From Sinohyriopsis cumingii (taxonomy: Eukaryota; Mollusca; Bivalvia; Unionida; Unionidae): a stretch of DNA of 64,000 bases. The position numbers were made by a program, and so were the translations under genes. Each line of letters opens with the position of its first letter. Position 1 is the first letter of the stretch. The notes under the pieces were generated by a model. The model was not told the origin of the DNA and searched no databases. It saw only the letters and a list, made by a program, of their open reading frames with translations. This document shows, piece after piece, positions 22,868 to 31,130 of this stretch. The DNA lies in contig CM068824.1 in NCBI GenBank assembly GCA_028554795.2, positions 158,043,289 to 158,107,288 on the forward strand, written 5' to 3'.

Positions 22868-22981
22868 TGGGTTCTTATAGTTAAAGTACGGACGTGAAGG
22901 AAAACATCCCCTAAAAACATAAAATTGATCTTACCTAGATCATGACCAAACAACGCGCGGACGTGAAAGAAAACATCCCCC
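22868..22981 (-). promoter_or_regulatory. Accessory promoter module 1
   Basis: Minus-strand order: TGTTTTCCTTCACGTCCG (22,889-22,911), a short gap, the TATA-like CTATAAGA (22,873-22,880), then about 50 nt to the start codon. A second copy of the block lies at 22,957-22,980. The intervening piece (AAAATTGATCTTACCTAGAT) is repeated upstream of the next accessory gene at 23,985-24,030. Confidence 0.7.
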
Positions 22982-23345
22982 TAGTTTTCTCATTTCATAT
23001 AATATACTATCCACATAAGTGAAGCAACAATAAACAAACCCCAAATCTACTATTTACACACGCAAATCATTAAAACAAAATCCATAATCTACTATCCACA
23101 CAATTGTACGTGAGCGGTTACAAAACCCAAACTATACTCTCCACATACGCTAAGAAACAATAAACAAACCCCAAATCTACTATTTACACACGCAAATCAT
23201 TAAAACAAAATCCATAATCTACTATCCACACAAAGGTACGTGAGCGGTTACAAAACCCAAACTATACTCTCCACATACGCTAAGAAACAATAAACAAACC
23301 CATAATCTACTATTCATACAAACTTACGTGAGCGGTTACAAACAC
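22982..23345. repeat. 130-bp tandem repeat with ACTATCCACA motifs
   Basis: About two and a half copies of a 130-bp unit containing CTACTATTTACACACGCAAA, CTACTATCCACACAA and GTACGTGAGCGGTTACAAA. Related motifs recur at 24,060-24,220 and in copy A at 4.04-4.35 kb. No gene. Confidence 0.85.
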
Positions 23346-23455
23346 AAACACACAAACACATACACTCGCACTATGAAAAAAGAGTCAGTGTTTATATTCA
23401 CACTACTCTACCTACACACATTGGCAAATTGATGGTTATTTCTTTTCTAGAGTAT

Positions 23456-23482
23456 TGGGTAGCCCTGAAAAGGGCTGTTTTT
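23456..23482 (-). terminator. Histone-type 3' stem-loop with downstream element
   Basis: Minus strand: AACA, AGCCCT-TTTC-AGGGCT, ACCCAA, then TCTAGAAAAGAAATAACC (23,433-23,450) as the purine-rich element. Same architecture as at 22,187 but with an A-U pair at the stem base. It follows the second accessory gene directly. Confidence 0.85.
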
Positions 23483-23485
23483 TGG

Positions 23486-23896
23486 AACTTCATGGACACC
23501 TGGTTAATGATGGCACCTTCCAGGCCTGGCGCCACATACACATCTTGTCCTCCAGTTGCTTTTTACTTTTTTGGGGGAGAGAGCAGAGGGAGGATAAATA
23601 GCTTCAGAATCCCAATTTTCTGTCTCTGGGATTCTGAAATTTCTTCTCTCCTTTTCCGCCTCTTCTTTGTTTCTTCTCTCCTCCTCCTCTTCTTTGTATC
23701 TTCTCTCCGCCTCTTCTTTGTATCTTCTCTCCGCCTATTCTTTGTATCTTCTCTCCTCCTCTTGTTTGTTTCTTCTCTCCTCCTCTTTCATCCTTCCCTC
23801 TTCCACAATGGCTTCCGCGGCCAGTTCGTTCAACAGGCGCCTGGCATAATCCAGATGCACATGAAGTTCCAACAGTTTCGCTAGTCTGGTGTTCAT
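23486..23896 (-). pseudogene. Copy B accessory protein 2, repeat-rich (broken)
   Basis: The frame starting MNTRLAKLLELHVHLDYARR resembles the start of accessory protein 3 (MCSKLAKLNEAYVNL), so the two may be related. It continues into a charged repeat of the type RRYKEEAE, caused by a GAGAGAAGA-rich tandem DNA stretch (23,640-23,800), then NWDSEA and a Pro-rich region also seen in copy A. Broken about once. Other frames over the same DNA are open only because of the repeat. Function unknown. Confidence 0.5.
23640..23800. repeat. TCTTCTCTCCTCCTCTTCTTTG-type minisatellite (about 24 bp)
   Basis: About six imperfect 24-bp units containing TTCTTTGTATCTTCTCTCC. The period is a multiple of three, which keeps several frames open. 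Confidence 0.85.
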
Positions 23897-23942
23897 TCTG
23901 GTGTTGATCAATCAACAAGGGTAGCTGGACTGCCGAACGAGT

Positions 23943-24040
23943 TTCAATTTATACTAAAAGTGCGGACGTGAAGGAAAACATCCCCCTAAAAACATAAAAT
24001 TGATCTTACCTAGATCATGACCAAACAACGCGCGGACCTA
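23943..24040 (-). promoter_or_regulatory. Accessory promoter module 2
   Basis: The block TGTTTTCCTTCACGTCCG (23,962-23,985) precedes the TATA-like AGTATAAATT (23,946-23,955), about 50 nt from the start at 23,896. The next 55 bp upstream are nearly identical to 22,912-22,967 upstream of accessory gene 1. Confidence 0.7.
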
Positions 24041-24353
24041 AAAGAAACACTCACTCACTTTTTTATACTACCCATTCCTATTCTAAAAATTGTTTCATTA
24101 CTCACTTCAATATACTATTCACATACGCAAAGCAATCCAATCAAACCCCCCAAATCTACTCTCCCCACACCTCAAACAGCCAAAAAAAACATGATCTTAA
24201 TCTACTATCCACACCAACGTACGTGAGATGTTACAAACACAAACACACAAACAAATACACTCGCACTATTAAAAAAAGAGTCAGTGTTTATATTCACACT
24301 ACTCTACCTACACACATTGGCAAATTGATGGTTATTTCTTTTCTAGAGTATTG

Positions 24354-24378
24354 GGTAGCCCTGAAAAGGGCTGTTTTT
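24354..24378 (-). terminator. Histone-type 3' stem-loop with downstream element
   Basis: Minus strand AGCCCT-TTTC-AGGGCT, ACCCAA, then TCTAGAAAAGAAATAACC, identical in plan to the hairpin at 23,456. About 90 further bases of its downstream DNA (about 24,220-24,353) also match 23,330-23,455. Confidence 0.85.
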
Positions 24379-24423
24379 TTTTTTCTTTTCTTTTTTTGCT
24401 TTTTTGTTTGCTATGGCAATCTT

Positions 24424-24792
24424 TTAGTTTCTAAGAATGCGATGTCCTCTGAGGATAGACTTTCTGGCGATAGGTCTGCTTCTTCGGAAAGAGAAGAAGA
24501 ACTCTTTGGTGTCGATATGACAATCGACAAAGCCTCTGTCAGGTTCAGGTTGCTGCTGCTGCTGCTGTTGCTGTTGTTGTTGCTGTTGCTGCTGCTGTCT
24601 CTGAAGTCTGTACTTCTCTGTCCATTCTTCTTTCTCCCTGTTCACTTCTTCTCTGAAGAGCTCTTCTATCAGGTCTTCAGTAACTTTTAACATTCTCACA
24701 TTCTCTATCTCTTCTGGCTTCGGTATCAGACTGTGTCTGACCCTATGCAAATTCACGTAGGCTTCGTTTAGCTTAGCTAGTTTGGAGCACAT
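24424..24792 (-). CDS. Copy B accessory protein 3, polyglutamine-containing
   Basis: About 122 residues from MCSKLAKLNEAYVNL. This start matches copy A and lies about 50 nt below a TATA-like box, so the upstream ATG at 24,816 is probably not used. A helical segment with EEWTEKYRLQRQ runs into about 17 glutamines (CTG/TTG on the plus strand), followed by PEPDRGFVDCHIDTKEFFFSF and an Arg-rich end. The copy A version has only about four glutamines in the tract, so this is a local repeat expansion. No known family. The gene ends at the histone-type stem-loop at 24,354. Confidence 0.65.
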   Translation of the reverse strand: MCSKLAKLNEAYVNLHRVRHSLIPKPEEIENVRMLKVTEDLIEELFREEVNREKEEWTEKYRLQRQQQQQQQQQQQQQQQQPEPDRGFVDCHIDTKEFFFSFRRSRPIARKSILRGHRILRN

Positions 24793-24843
24793 CTTCGTAG
24801 GAGGATGAGTCAACAATGGATGGTTAGACTGGAAACAACCCGG

Positions 24844-24885
24844 TTCTTAAAGTCAAGGCGCGGACGTGAAGGAAAACATCCCTCT
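24844..24885 (-). promoter_or_regulatory. Accessory promoter module 3
   Basis: TGTTTTCCTTCACGTCCG (about 24,861-24,880) immediately precedes a TTTAAGAA TATA-like box (24,844-24,851), about 55 nt from the start at 24,792. This is the third occurrence of the module in copy B. Confidence 0.65.
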
Positions 24886-25248
24886 ACGGTTTTCGAGCCG
24901 CAACGTTCAATGAGTGTCATGAGAGGGATAGTAAGAAGTCAAAGAGCATAAATCAACATTCTTATAGCCAAACAAACCACAAAGGCATTTTTTTTTCAAA
25001 ACACATTTTTTATTCAAAATCACTTAACATTAACCAACAACTCTAACATTTTTTAACAATAATCCAACAATATAACATCAAAGATTTTTTCAAATGACAA
25101 ACATTTTTTTCAATTTACACTCTACTTTAAACAGGGTTGGCAACGTTGTGAATGAAATTGTGATTTCCACTGTTGCAAGTCATTGAGTCATGGATGGACA
25201 CTACGTTTCCTAGCTGAAGACAACAAAATAAGCATACTAGTCACAAAA
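24886..25248. other. Spacer between accessory and core blocks
   Basis: AT-rich, no gene. An AATAAA signal on the minus strand at 25,008-25,013 lies about 240 nt beyond the stop at 25,249 and is the likely poly(A) signal of the core block. The change from stem-loop to AATAAA happens in this spacer. Confidence 0.55.
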
Positions 25249-25731
25249 TCAACGATTTACTTTCTCATCGTTTCTAGAAAAATCATGATCAAAATAAGTC
25301 ACTAAATGTTCTTTTGCTGATAATAAGTGATCAATTTCGATCTCGACTTTCTCTTTGAATTTGTCAAAGAGGGCTTTGATGTAATGGATTTCTTGAGTCG
25401 TTAATGGAGGACAGAAATGTTCACGCAAGTCTTTATACCACCAACGTAACACGTCCTTTTTAAACAGACTCCAAGCTTCGTCCAGATATTCGTTGAATTT
25501 TTCTTCTTGACTGATGTTTTGACATTCATAGTAATCATGCTTCATCCATATCGTAACTGTATCTGCCAGGTATGTAGCACAATAGGAGACCAATTGCTGT
25601 TCTTGTTCTGGACATCTCGACTTGATCATGATGTCCTTTTCGTCTTTGTCTTGGGATTCTCCTTCCACGGTCTCCTCACATTTCATGTCTAAAGTTTCTC
25701 CACTAGGCAAAGAGGGATAACAGTCTTCCAT
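25249..25731 (-). CDS. Copy B unknown acidic/helical protein
   Basis: 160 residues. The N-terminal third is acidic (GETLDMKCEETVEGE), the middle is helical with aromatic residues (LFKKDVLRWWYKDLREHF) and the end is charged. No known family and no membrane segment. The start lies 5 nt after the stop of the capsid gene, so both probably share a transcript. In copy A, the sequence between the two parts matching this frame contains the protease remnant, so the tail of this frame may derive from the protease gene; that is inference. Confidence 0.55.
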   Translation of the reverse strand: MEDCYPSLPSGETLDMKCEETVEGESQDKDEKDIMIKSRCPEQEQQLVSYCATYLADTVTIWMKHDYYECQNISQEEKFNEYLDEAWSLFKKDVLRWWYKDLREHFCPPLTTQEIHYIKALFDKFKEKVEIEIDHLLSAKEHLVTYFDHDFSRNDEKVNR

Positions 25732-25736
25732 GGCTT

Positions 25737-27062
25737 CTAATAGTCTAGAATGACTTCTCTCAAACTGTTGATTTCTATGGTATTGTCGAATTCTGCATAC
25801 AGGAGGACGTTTACTGTGTGATCTGGAGGTGGATTTGCAAACTGAAGTTCCACACGAATCTGGCCCGACTTTATAGGGTGGAAATGTCCCTCGTCGCTGC
25901 CTTGGTCTGGAGTGAAATCAAAACCCCACAAAGCATAGCCTCCTGCATAATCGTCGTACGAAATACCGTGACTGGTGTTGGTTCCTAACTGTCCCGTGGC
26001 TTCGTACAGGGACAAGTACGATCTCAAATAATTCTTTGCGACACCAAAGTTGGGCTCAAAGGGTCGGGTACACAAGGTCTTGCCGTCGCGACTGACTTCG
26101 ATCTTGGACACATTGTAATGTTGAAACTCAAAAGGATTTTGATCGTGGGTTCCGTTGAAGGCTGAATTCCTGACGATACCAACAATCAAACGCTTGGGTA
26201 ACTGTCCTTGGAACAGATGATCTTCGATCATAGATCGCTGTCCAGCGGGAATGGTGAACGTTTTCACTTCTACGCGTCGTATCGGATACTTGGCGGTCGT
26301 TCTGCTCAACGTCTGACTGACGTCGTTTCCCACTTTAGGTAACACATCCACACGACGCACGTAAAGTCGGGCTTCTTGAATGATAGTTTTGTATTCGTTG
26401 GCATGGGCCATCAAATGGAAAGCGGCACTGCTACGATTCAGTCTCAGACGGATATCCACCCCGTTCAGCAAATACTTTTCTTGTAACCACATGTCCAAAT
26501 GCAAACGATCCATCAGTTCTAAACTTCGCCCTTGCAGAATTTTCTTACGACGGTCGTTAAACCCCACATTGTGAGGATTGTCATCTTCTGTTAGGACTGT
26601 GTCGCTAAACGTGCCTACACCTGCCGTGTCAGGTTTCCATACCACGCAAGCATCCAGATGAGTATTCTTGGCTTCTTTTCCGTACGTCAAGAGATTTTCC
26701 AAGTAGGCACGATATGGGTAAGTCTCCATGCTGCTGCTGACCAGTTTGTTATTCAAGTACAAGTCCACTTCGCTGAACAAGGAATGCATGAAATTGTTGA
26801 CAGGAGCTACTCTAGCATCGCCTCCTGGATTGGTGTTGTCAGTTTTGATCACTTTCACTTTGAAATACAGGTAACTGCTATTCAGATCGATGTAATCTTC
26901 GGGTTGTCCTTTGATTTCAAACTCGATGGGAGCGGAATCCGTCAAAGAGGAGACGGGATGAAATTCCACCCATTGGGATTCTTGCATCGTCATCATCATA
27001 GGGGGCATGGCAAAGAGATCCAGTTCCGACTTGGAACAAGCACAAGACTCTCGGTGCATCAT
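25737..27062 (-). CDS. Major capsid protein, double jelly-roll
   Basis: 441 residues, the usual length for Polinton major capsid proteins and similar to the many invertebrate proteins annotated F54H12.2-like. Landmarks: a start region with QWVEFHPVSSLTDSAPIEF, then YIDLNSSYLYFKVK, NNFMHSLFSEVDLYLNNKLV, YPYRAYLENLLTYG, and DHLFQGQLPKRLIVGIV in the second jelly-roll. In the family the trimer forms the icosahedral shell. The gene lies in the capsid block next to penton and core-like genes. The frame looks whole. Confidence 0.9.
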   Translation of the reverse strand: MMHRESCACSKSELDLFAMPPMMMTMQESQWVEFHPVSSLTDSAPIEFEIKGQPEDYIDLNSSYLYFKVKVIKTDNTNPGGDARVAPVNNFMHSLFSEVDLYLNNKLVSSSMETYPYRAYLENLLTYGKEAKNTHLDACVVWKPDTAGVGTFSDTVLTEDDNPHNVGFNDRRKKILQGRSLELMDRLHLDMWLQEKYLLNGVDIRLRLNRSSAAFHLMAHANEYKTIIQEARLYVRRVDVLPKVGNDVSQTLSRTTAKYPIRRVEVKTFTIPAGQRSMIEDHLFQGQLPKRLIVGIVRNSAFNGTHDQNPFEFQHYNVSKIEVSRDGKTLCTRPFEPNFGVAKNYLRSYLSLYEATGQLGTNTSHGISYDDYAGGYALWGFDFTPDQGSDEGHFHPIKSGQIRVELQFANPPPDHTVNVLLYAEFDNTIEINSLREVILDY

Positions 27063-27075
27063 TTTGTTCTGTGTC

Positions 27076-27501
27076 TCAATAATCGAAAACGTCTAAGTCT
27101 CGAACGGTTCTTTTTTTCTTTGTCTTTCTCGCTTTAGACGTGTGAAGTCTGGTGAAAGGGTGTTTTCTTCGTCGTCTCTTTCTGCCTTGTCCTTGCTCAA
27201 TGCTTGACTCGGTAGCGTGCAGGTCATTTATAGGTGTTTCGCGTCGGTCCAAAAGGTCTTTGCCCGTTTGCAGCAAGACATTTTTGCCTGCCCTCATGAA
27301 GGCTTCTTTAGGGTTTTGTTTGTCGATGATGACATTTTGGAGAAATTCTTTGCCTTGCGTCAGTGCCGCATCTTTCAAGGCGTGCAATCCGCGTGTCACC
27401 ATCGGTTTCAACACCGGGGCCACCGAACGAAAGGCCGATTTTAACATATCTCCTAAACCGTGTCCTCGCTGTCGAGCAACCCCTCGGTACACTGGATACA
27501 T
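27076..27501 (-). CDS. Basic core-like / minor virion protein
   Basis: 141 residues. The N-terminus, YRGVARQRGHGLGDMLKSAF, runs into an amphipathic segment with RSVAPVLKPMVTRGLHALKD, as in the small adenovirus pVI/pX-like proteins of Polintons. The C-terminal half is highly basic (GRKRRRRKHPF, ARKTKKKRT) and suits DNA binding. It lies between the penton and major capsid genes, which supports a virion role. The exact equivalence to an adenovirus protein is uncertain. The frame looks whole. Confidence 0.65.
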   Translation of the reverse strand: MYPVYRGVARQRGHGLGDMLKSAFRSVAPVLKPMVTRGLHALKDAALTQGKEFLQNVIIDKQNPKEAFMRAGKNVLLQTGKDLLDRRETPINDLHATESSIEQGQGRKRRRRKHPFTRLHTSKARKTKKKRTVRDLDVFDY

Positions 27502-27504
27502 GAC

Positions 27505-28437
27505 TTACGAGTCGTGAGAGAACCGTTTTCGAAAATGGAGTTTCACCGTGACTTTTCCTTTGGTGAATGGAATATTTTGTCCCAAATCTCCTTTTATAGC
27601 AATGTTGACCGTGTCCAAATACGACTTGCTGACAGGCAAATAGTGAGGATGGACAAATTCGCGGTGAACGTGATAAGTGTTTCCACCTTCCTCGTCAGTG
27701 ACCGTGGCTGAATCCACTTTGAAAGGAATGACACGCAGTAACGGTGCGGAGGTGTGTCCCACCACGTTGTACTCCACCACATCGGAGTACACAAACATCA
27801 AATTCAGTCCTTGGTTCAGTTCTACCGGGGCACGAAATAACTTGCTAAAAGACTCGTTGTCGTAAACGATTGGTAATTCGTTTTTCTTGAGCATGGCCAT
27901 TCTCATGTCCATGTCTCCGCCCAACATGTCAAACAATTCAGGACAAAATAAAATGGACAGGATTTTACTCCCGTCAAATTTCATCAAGAAGCGACGAGCT
28001 GCTTTGTGGTATTCCATGGTGACACTTTTTTTGACACTCTCCAAAGCTTTAAGAAACACGACATTAAATCTGGAGGTTATGGTGCTCACCAAATGTTGAC
28101 CACTAAAATAATAGCCTGGAGGAATGAACAAGTGATAGGTGGTGTACTTTTGATTTTTTCTGCCAGGGGTTTTCTTGTCATATTTGCCATAGGTATCCAA
28201 GTACTGTTGCAATTGTTCGTCATGAACTTCTACATCAAAAAAATTTTGATTGGGAAGGACATTGAGGACTTGGGTCGGGTGAATGATTTCTACTAAAGCC
28301 ACTTCCCAATGGGCTTCGTGATCTAAGGGGATGGTCTGAGGTAATTTGGCAGTGTAACAGCACAACGTGTTCTTGGGAAACACCTCGATGGAACTGTCAC
28401 TGGGTAAGGTTAAGTAAAATTGGTTTTGGTGACTCAT
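27505..28437 (-). CDS. Penton-like minor capsid protein
   Basis: 310 residues. The start NQFYLTLPSDSSIEVFPKNT followed by YTAKLPQ, HWEVALVEIIHPTQVLNV and YYFSGQHLVSTI is the typical opening of the Polinton minor capsid (penton, single jelly-roll) protein. Near the C-terminus are YNVVGHTSAPLLRVIPF and HREFVHPHYLPVSK. In the family it occupies the five-fold vertices. Its ATG overlaps the stop of the membrane protein by four bases (ATGA type), typical of this compact block. The frame looks whole. Confidence 0.85.
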   Translation of the reverse strand: MSHQNQFYLTLPSDSSIEVFPKNTLCCYTAKLPQTIPLDHEAHWEVALVEIIHPTQVLNVLPNQNFFDVEVHDEQLQQYLDTYGKYDKKTPGRKNQKYTTYHLFIPPGYYFSGQHLVSTITSRFNVVFLKALESVKKSVTMEYHKAARRFLMKFDGSKILSILFCPELFDMLGGDMDMRMAMLKKNELPIVYDNESFSKLFRAPVELNQGLNLMFVYSDVVEYNVVGHTSAPLLRVIPFKVDSATVTDEEGGNTYHVHREFVHPHYLPVSKSYLDTVNIAIKGDLGQNIPFTKGKVTVKLHFRKRFSHDS

Positions 28438-28859
28438 AATTCCAGAGTTCTGTGGCTGTCCGAGGGGTTACTGGACGTCAGAGGCGTGTCTCCGCCCAAA
28501 ATGGTGTTCTGGTTGCGGTTGTTGTTTGAGTGGTGACTGGCACTGGCACTGGACACAAGGTTCCCGTGGTTCCCGCTCGAAGAGAATTTCAGGGAGGGAT
28601 TAGGAAGCAGGTAACCAATGCAACTGCTCAATAAAATGGTCCACAATTGTTTGTCTCCTTGTTGCAAACTCAAATTGGCAATGGCTGCCCCGATGATACA
28701 ATACACCACGAAAATTTGGCAGAAAAAGACGATTTGCGTTTTAGGCACTCGTTCTCCGCACCACACCCACAAGGGTTGTTTTTGTAAATCTTGCAGAGAA
28801 GAACTGGGTGAAGGAGTGGTCGACGTAGCTGCGTCTGTGTGAAAGGGCATGATGGTCAC
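28434..28859 (-). CDS. Two-helix membrane protein of Polintons
   Basis: 141 residues. After a Ser/Thr-rich start comes LQKQPLWVWCGERVPK, then a hydrophobic helix at about residues 42-64 (IVFFCQIFVVYCIIGAAIA) and a second at about 72-86 (LWTILLSSCIGYLLP), followed by a Ser/Asn-rich tail. The pair of helices separated by SLQQGDK is common in Polinton membrane proteins; its role is not established, and virion membrane or entry functions are guesses. It overlaps both neighbours by about four bases. Confidence 0.75.
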   Translation of the reverse strand: MTIMPFHTDAATSTTPSPSSSLQDLQKQPLWVWCGERVPKTQIVFFCQIFVVYCIIGAAIANLSLQQGDKQLWTILLSSCIGYLLPNPSLKFSSSGNHGNLVSSASASHHSNNNRNQNTILGGDTPLTSSNPSDSHRTLEL

Positions 28860-29965
28860 TTCTTTTTAAAGTCGATGACTTGCGAAGCGTCGATCCAAGA
28901 ATCAAAACTGGGTGGATATCCTTTCCAACGTACTTTGACTTCTTTGACACGTCGTTTGCCTACTTTACGGGTTCTGCGTTCGAGAATGCGTTCGATGTCG
29001 TACACGTCGTCTTCTCTTTTGGTGACACGTTGTAACTCGGGCAAATAAAACGTTCCTTTGAGCACTTCTCCTTTCATGTCTTCCAATTTATAGACAGCAG
29101 GATGACGGCCATGCACTCGTCCAGTGACACGAAACAATTCGGTCGTCCAGTTAGGTAAGTAACCATTGTCGAAAGTGCGTTTGGTTTTGCCAATGTGCAC
29201 CCAATCTCCTACGGTCAACTCTCCACTTTTCTTGGGGACAGCCCTCGTCGGGGACGTACCAAACAGGCGCTCAAACACCAGCACTTCGTTGTCGGGAGTC
29301 ACTTCTTGCGGGGCACGTCCGATGCTTCGATGGTAAGATTGGTTGTACACTTGCACCAGGTGCGGTAAGATGTCGATGTACTTCAGAGTGTGGTGATGCG
29401 TAAAATATTTCCACATGCGTTCTTTCAAAGTGCGTTGAAAACGTTCCACGATGCTGGCTTTAGTTTCGGGATTCTCGGTGGTAAAAAAATGAATGTCACG
29501 TTTCTTTAATTCTTTTTGGAAAGCTTGGTTCAGAAAGTCGGTACCTTTGTCCGTTTGCCATCGAAGAGGGTGACGACCACTTTGTTTCAACACTCGTTGC
29601 AGGGCTCGCACTAACTCGCTGCTCGATTTGGAAGTCAAGGGCACGACCCAGGCAAATTTGGAAAAGACGTCGATGACACAAAACAAATATTTGTAGCCAC
29701 GATTGTAGCTGGCCAAATGAGAGACATCGGCTAAATCGGCTTGCCATTGATGATCGATGCCTTCCACTCGGGTGCGACTTCTGGCAAACTTGCGTCGAAT
29801 GGGTTTGTGTAAAGTGTAGGTAGCTTGTTCTTGTAACCATCGTTGCACTTGAGGTAAACGGAGACTTTTCAATCGAGTTTTGGCAGCACGATACAATTTT
29901 TGAACTCCTGCGTAACCTGCAGGATGAGAGGGATCGTAGTAAATGCTGGCTAAGACTTTTTCCAT
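28856..29965 (-). CDS. Retroviral-type integrase with chromodomain
   Basis: About 369 residues from MEKVLASIYYDPSHPAGY. I favour this start because the longer frame (to 30,070) would run into the upstream gene. The rve core has the catalytic triad D (QADLAD), D (WQTDKGTD) and E (ETKASIVERF), with D and E 35 residues apart as in the family. A basic DNA-binding part follows, then a C-terminal chromodomain (YDIERILERR and VRWKGYPPSFDSW) that may direct insertion to modified chromatin. It joins the element ends to target DNA and produces the 6-bp duplication. The frame looks whole. Confidence 0.9.
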   Translation of the reverse strand: MEKVLASIYYDPSHPAGYAGVQKLYRAAKTRLKSLRLPQVQRWLQEQATYTLHKPIRRKFARSRTRVEGIDHQWQADLADVSHLASYNRGYKYLFCVIDVFSKFAWVVPLTSKSSSELVRALQRVLKQSGRHPLRWQTDKGTDFLNQAFQKELKKRDIHFFTTENPETKASIVERFQRTLKERMWKYFTHHHTLKYIDILPHLVQVYNQSYHRSIGRAPQEVTPDNEVLVFERLFGTSPTRAVPKKSGELTVGDWVHIGKTKRTFDNGYLPNWTTELFRVTGRVHGRHPAVYKLEDMKGEVLKGTFYLPELQRVTKREDDVYDIERILERRTRKVGKRRVKEVKVRWKGYPPSFDSWIDASQVIDFKKK

Positions 29966-29981
29966 TTTTTGTGTTTGTGTG

Positions 29982-30638
29982 CTAATAAGACACCCACTCT
30001 TGGAGGATGCTACTCTTTTTCTCTTGGGGTACTTTCTTGGATTGCAATGCTTTGCGTGTGCGACCGGCAATAGGTGTTGAAGAGGAGGATATCTGAGCGG
30101 GGGATATCGGTTCTTGTTTCACTTCTGTCTTCACTTCTGTCTTCACTTTCTTTTTCTCTTGTGATGAAGAAGGGGTGGCCATCATCTTTTTAATCCATCC
30201 AATTCTGGAGGTAGGTGGTGTTGTTAACTTGCGTACTTTTTCTGGTGGAGTTTGAAACCCTTCTTCTTCTTCTTCTTCTTTTTGTGTCTTGGTCACTGGT
30301 AGTGGTGGTACTGGTACTGGTACTGGTGATGGTGCTGGACTTTTCATCAAGGTCTTAAAATCTTTCAGAGTGGGTAGAGCTGTTTCGTCTAAAGCTTTCT
30401 GGTGAAAGAGTGGCAGTCGTTGCAAGAGTTGACCGTACTTTTGCGATTTTTCTGTTTCGGACAAATCTTGGCGATCCATCAAGGACTGCAATTCGTGTTG
30501 TAACTGGGACATCTCGCTCAAATGGGGATTGGGAGGTAAATGCGGGGTGCGTTGTTCTTGCCAACGATGGTATTCCATCCATCGTTTGTAAGGCACTAAA
30601 GCTAGTTTTCGTCCTTCCATGGGGTTGTCAGGGGTCAA
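29982..30638 (-). CDS. Conserved Polinton protein upstream of integrase
   Basis: 218 residues. The N-terminal part, KLALVPYKRWMEYHRWQEQ, then a helical middle (LSETEKSQKYGQLLQRLP and ALPTLKDFKTLMK) resembles a widespread but uncharacterised Polinton protein. The C-terminal half is a low-complexity Pro/Val/Ser/Thr and Lys-rich region. No enzyme motif. The frame looks whole. It sits 16 nt upstream of the preferred integrase start. Confidence 0.6.
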   Translation of the reverse strand: MTPDNPMEGRKLALVPYKRWMEYHRWQEQRTPHLPPNPHLSEMSQLQHELQSLMDRQDLSETEKSQKYGQLLQRLPLFHQKALDETALPTLKDFKTLMKSPAPSPVPVPVPPLPVTKTQKEEEEEEGFQTPPEKVRKLTTPPTSRIGWIKKMMATPSSSQEKKKVKTEVKTEVKQEPISPAQISSSSTPIAGRTRKALQSKKVPQEKKSSILQEWVSY

Positions 30639-30669
30639 TTCTGAGATCTTGGGACTTCCGAGGGCCTTT

Positions 30670-30984
30670 TTATCTTGCTCCCACCAGTCCTCCCAACATG
30701 GTTCCCAAGACTCCTTTCAGTAAGGGACCTAACAAGAGGGGTAAAATGCCTCCACGTTGGACCAACATCTTCTTCTTTTGACGAATGGGAATTTTCTTTT
30801 GAACCATTTGGCGAAGAACGTGACGATGTTTACCTAAGCATTGTTTCTGGTGTTTGGACAAAGGGATCGTGCCTTTCAAGACGGTCAAACAGCATTCGCA
30901 CACGGTATCGATGACCTCCTTGGAGGCCGATTGAATGAGTTTTTTTCGTAGGGGTGGAGAAGCTTTGGACAGGACAGATAACAT
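30670..30984 (-). CDS. Small Polinton protein with Gly-rich hydrophobic tail
   Basis: 104 residues. It has the pattern common in Polintons and adintoviruses: SKASPPLRKKLIQSASKEV, VCECCLTVLKGTIPLSKHQ, a basic helix with QMVQKKIPIRQKKKML and an ending GGILPLLLGPLLKGVLGTML. The hydrophobic tail suggests membrane or capsid-interior contact. Function unproven. A TATA box (TATAAAAAAGG on the minus strand at about 31,125-31,134) lies about 145 nt upstream. Confidence 0.7.
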   Translation of the reverse strand: MLSVLSKASPPLRKKLIQSASKEVIDTVCECCLTVLKGTIPLSKHQKQCLGKHRHVLRQMVQKKIPIRQKKKMLVQRGGILPLLLGPLLKGVLGTMLGGLVGAR

Positions 30985-31130
30985 GTTCCCATGTTTAACT
31001 AAACGAGGAGGCAGACCTTTTCTTTTCTTTCCTTGGGGCTGTTTAGCAGAGGGATGTTTTCTGGAGGGTGACAGCTTTGAGTCTTGAGCACCAAAAACAC
31101 TGATACCCCTACTTGGTCACAGACCTTTTT

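Noticed and set aside
24223-24690. Plus-strand frame rich in leucine
   Set aside because: It is the opposite strand of the polyglutamine gene; the leucine run mirrors the CAG-type repeat.
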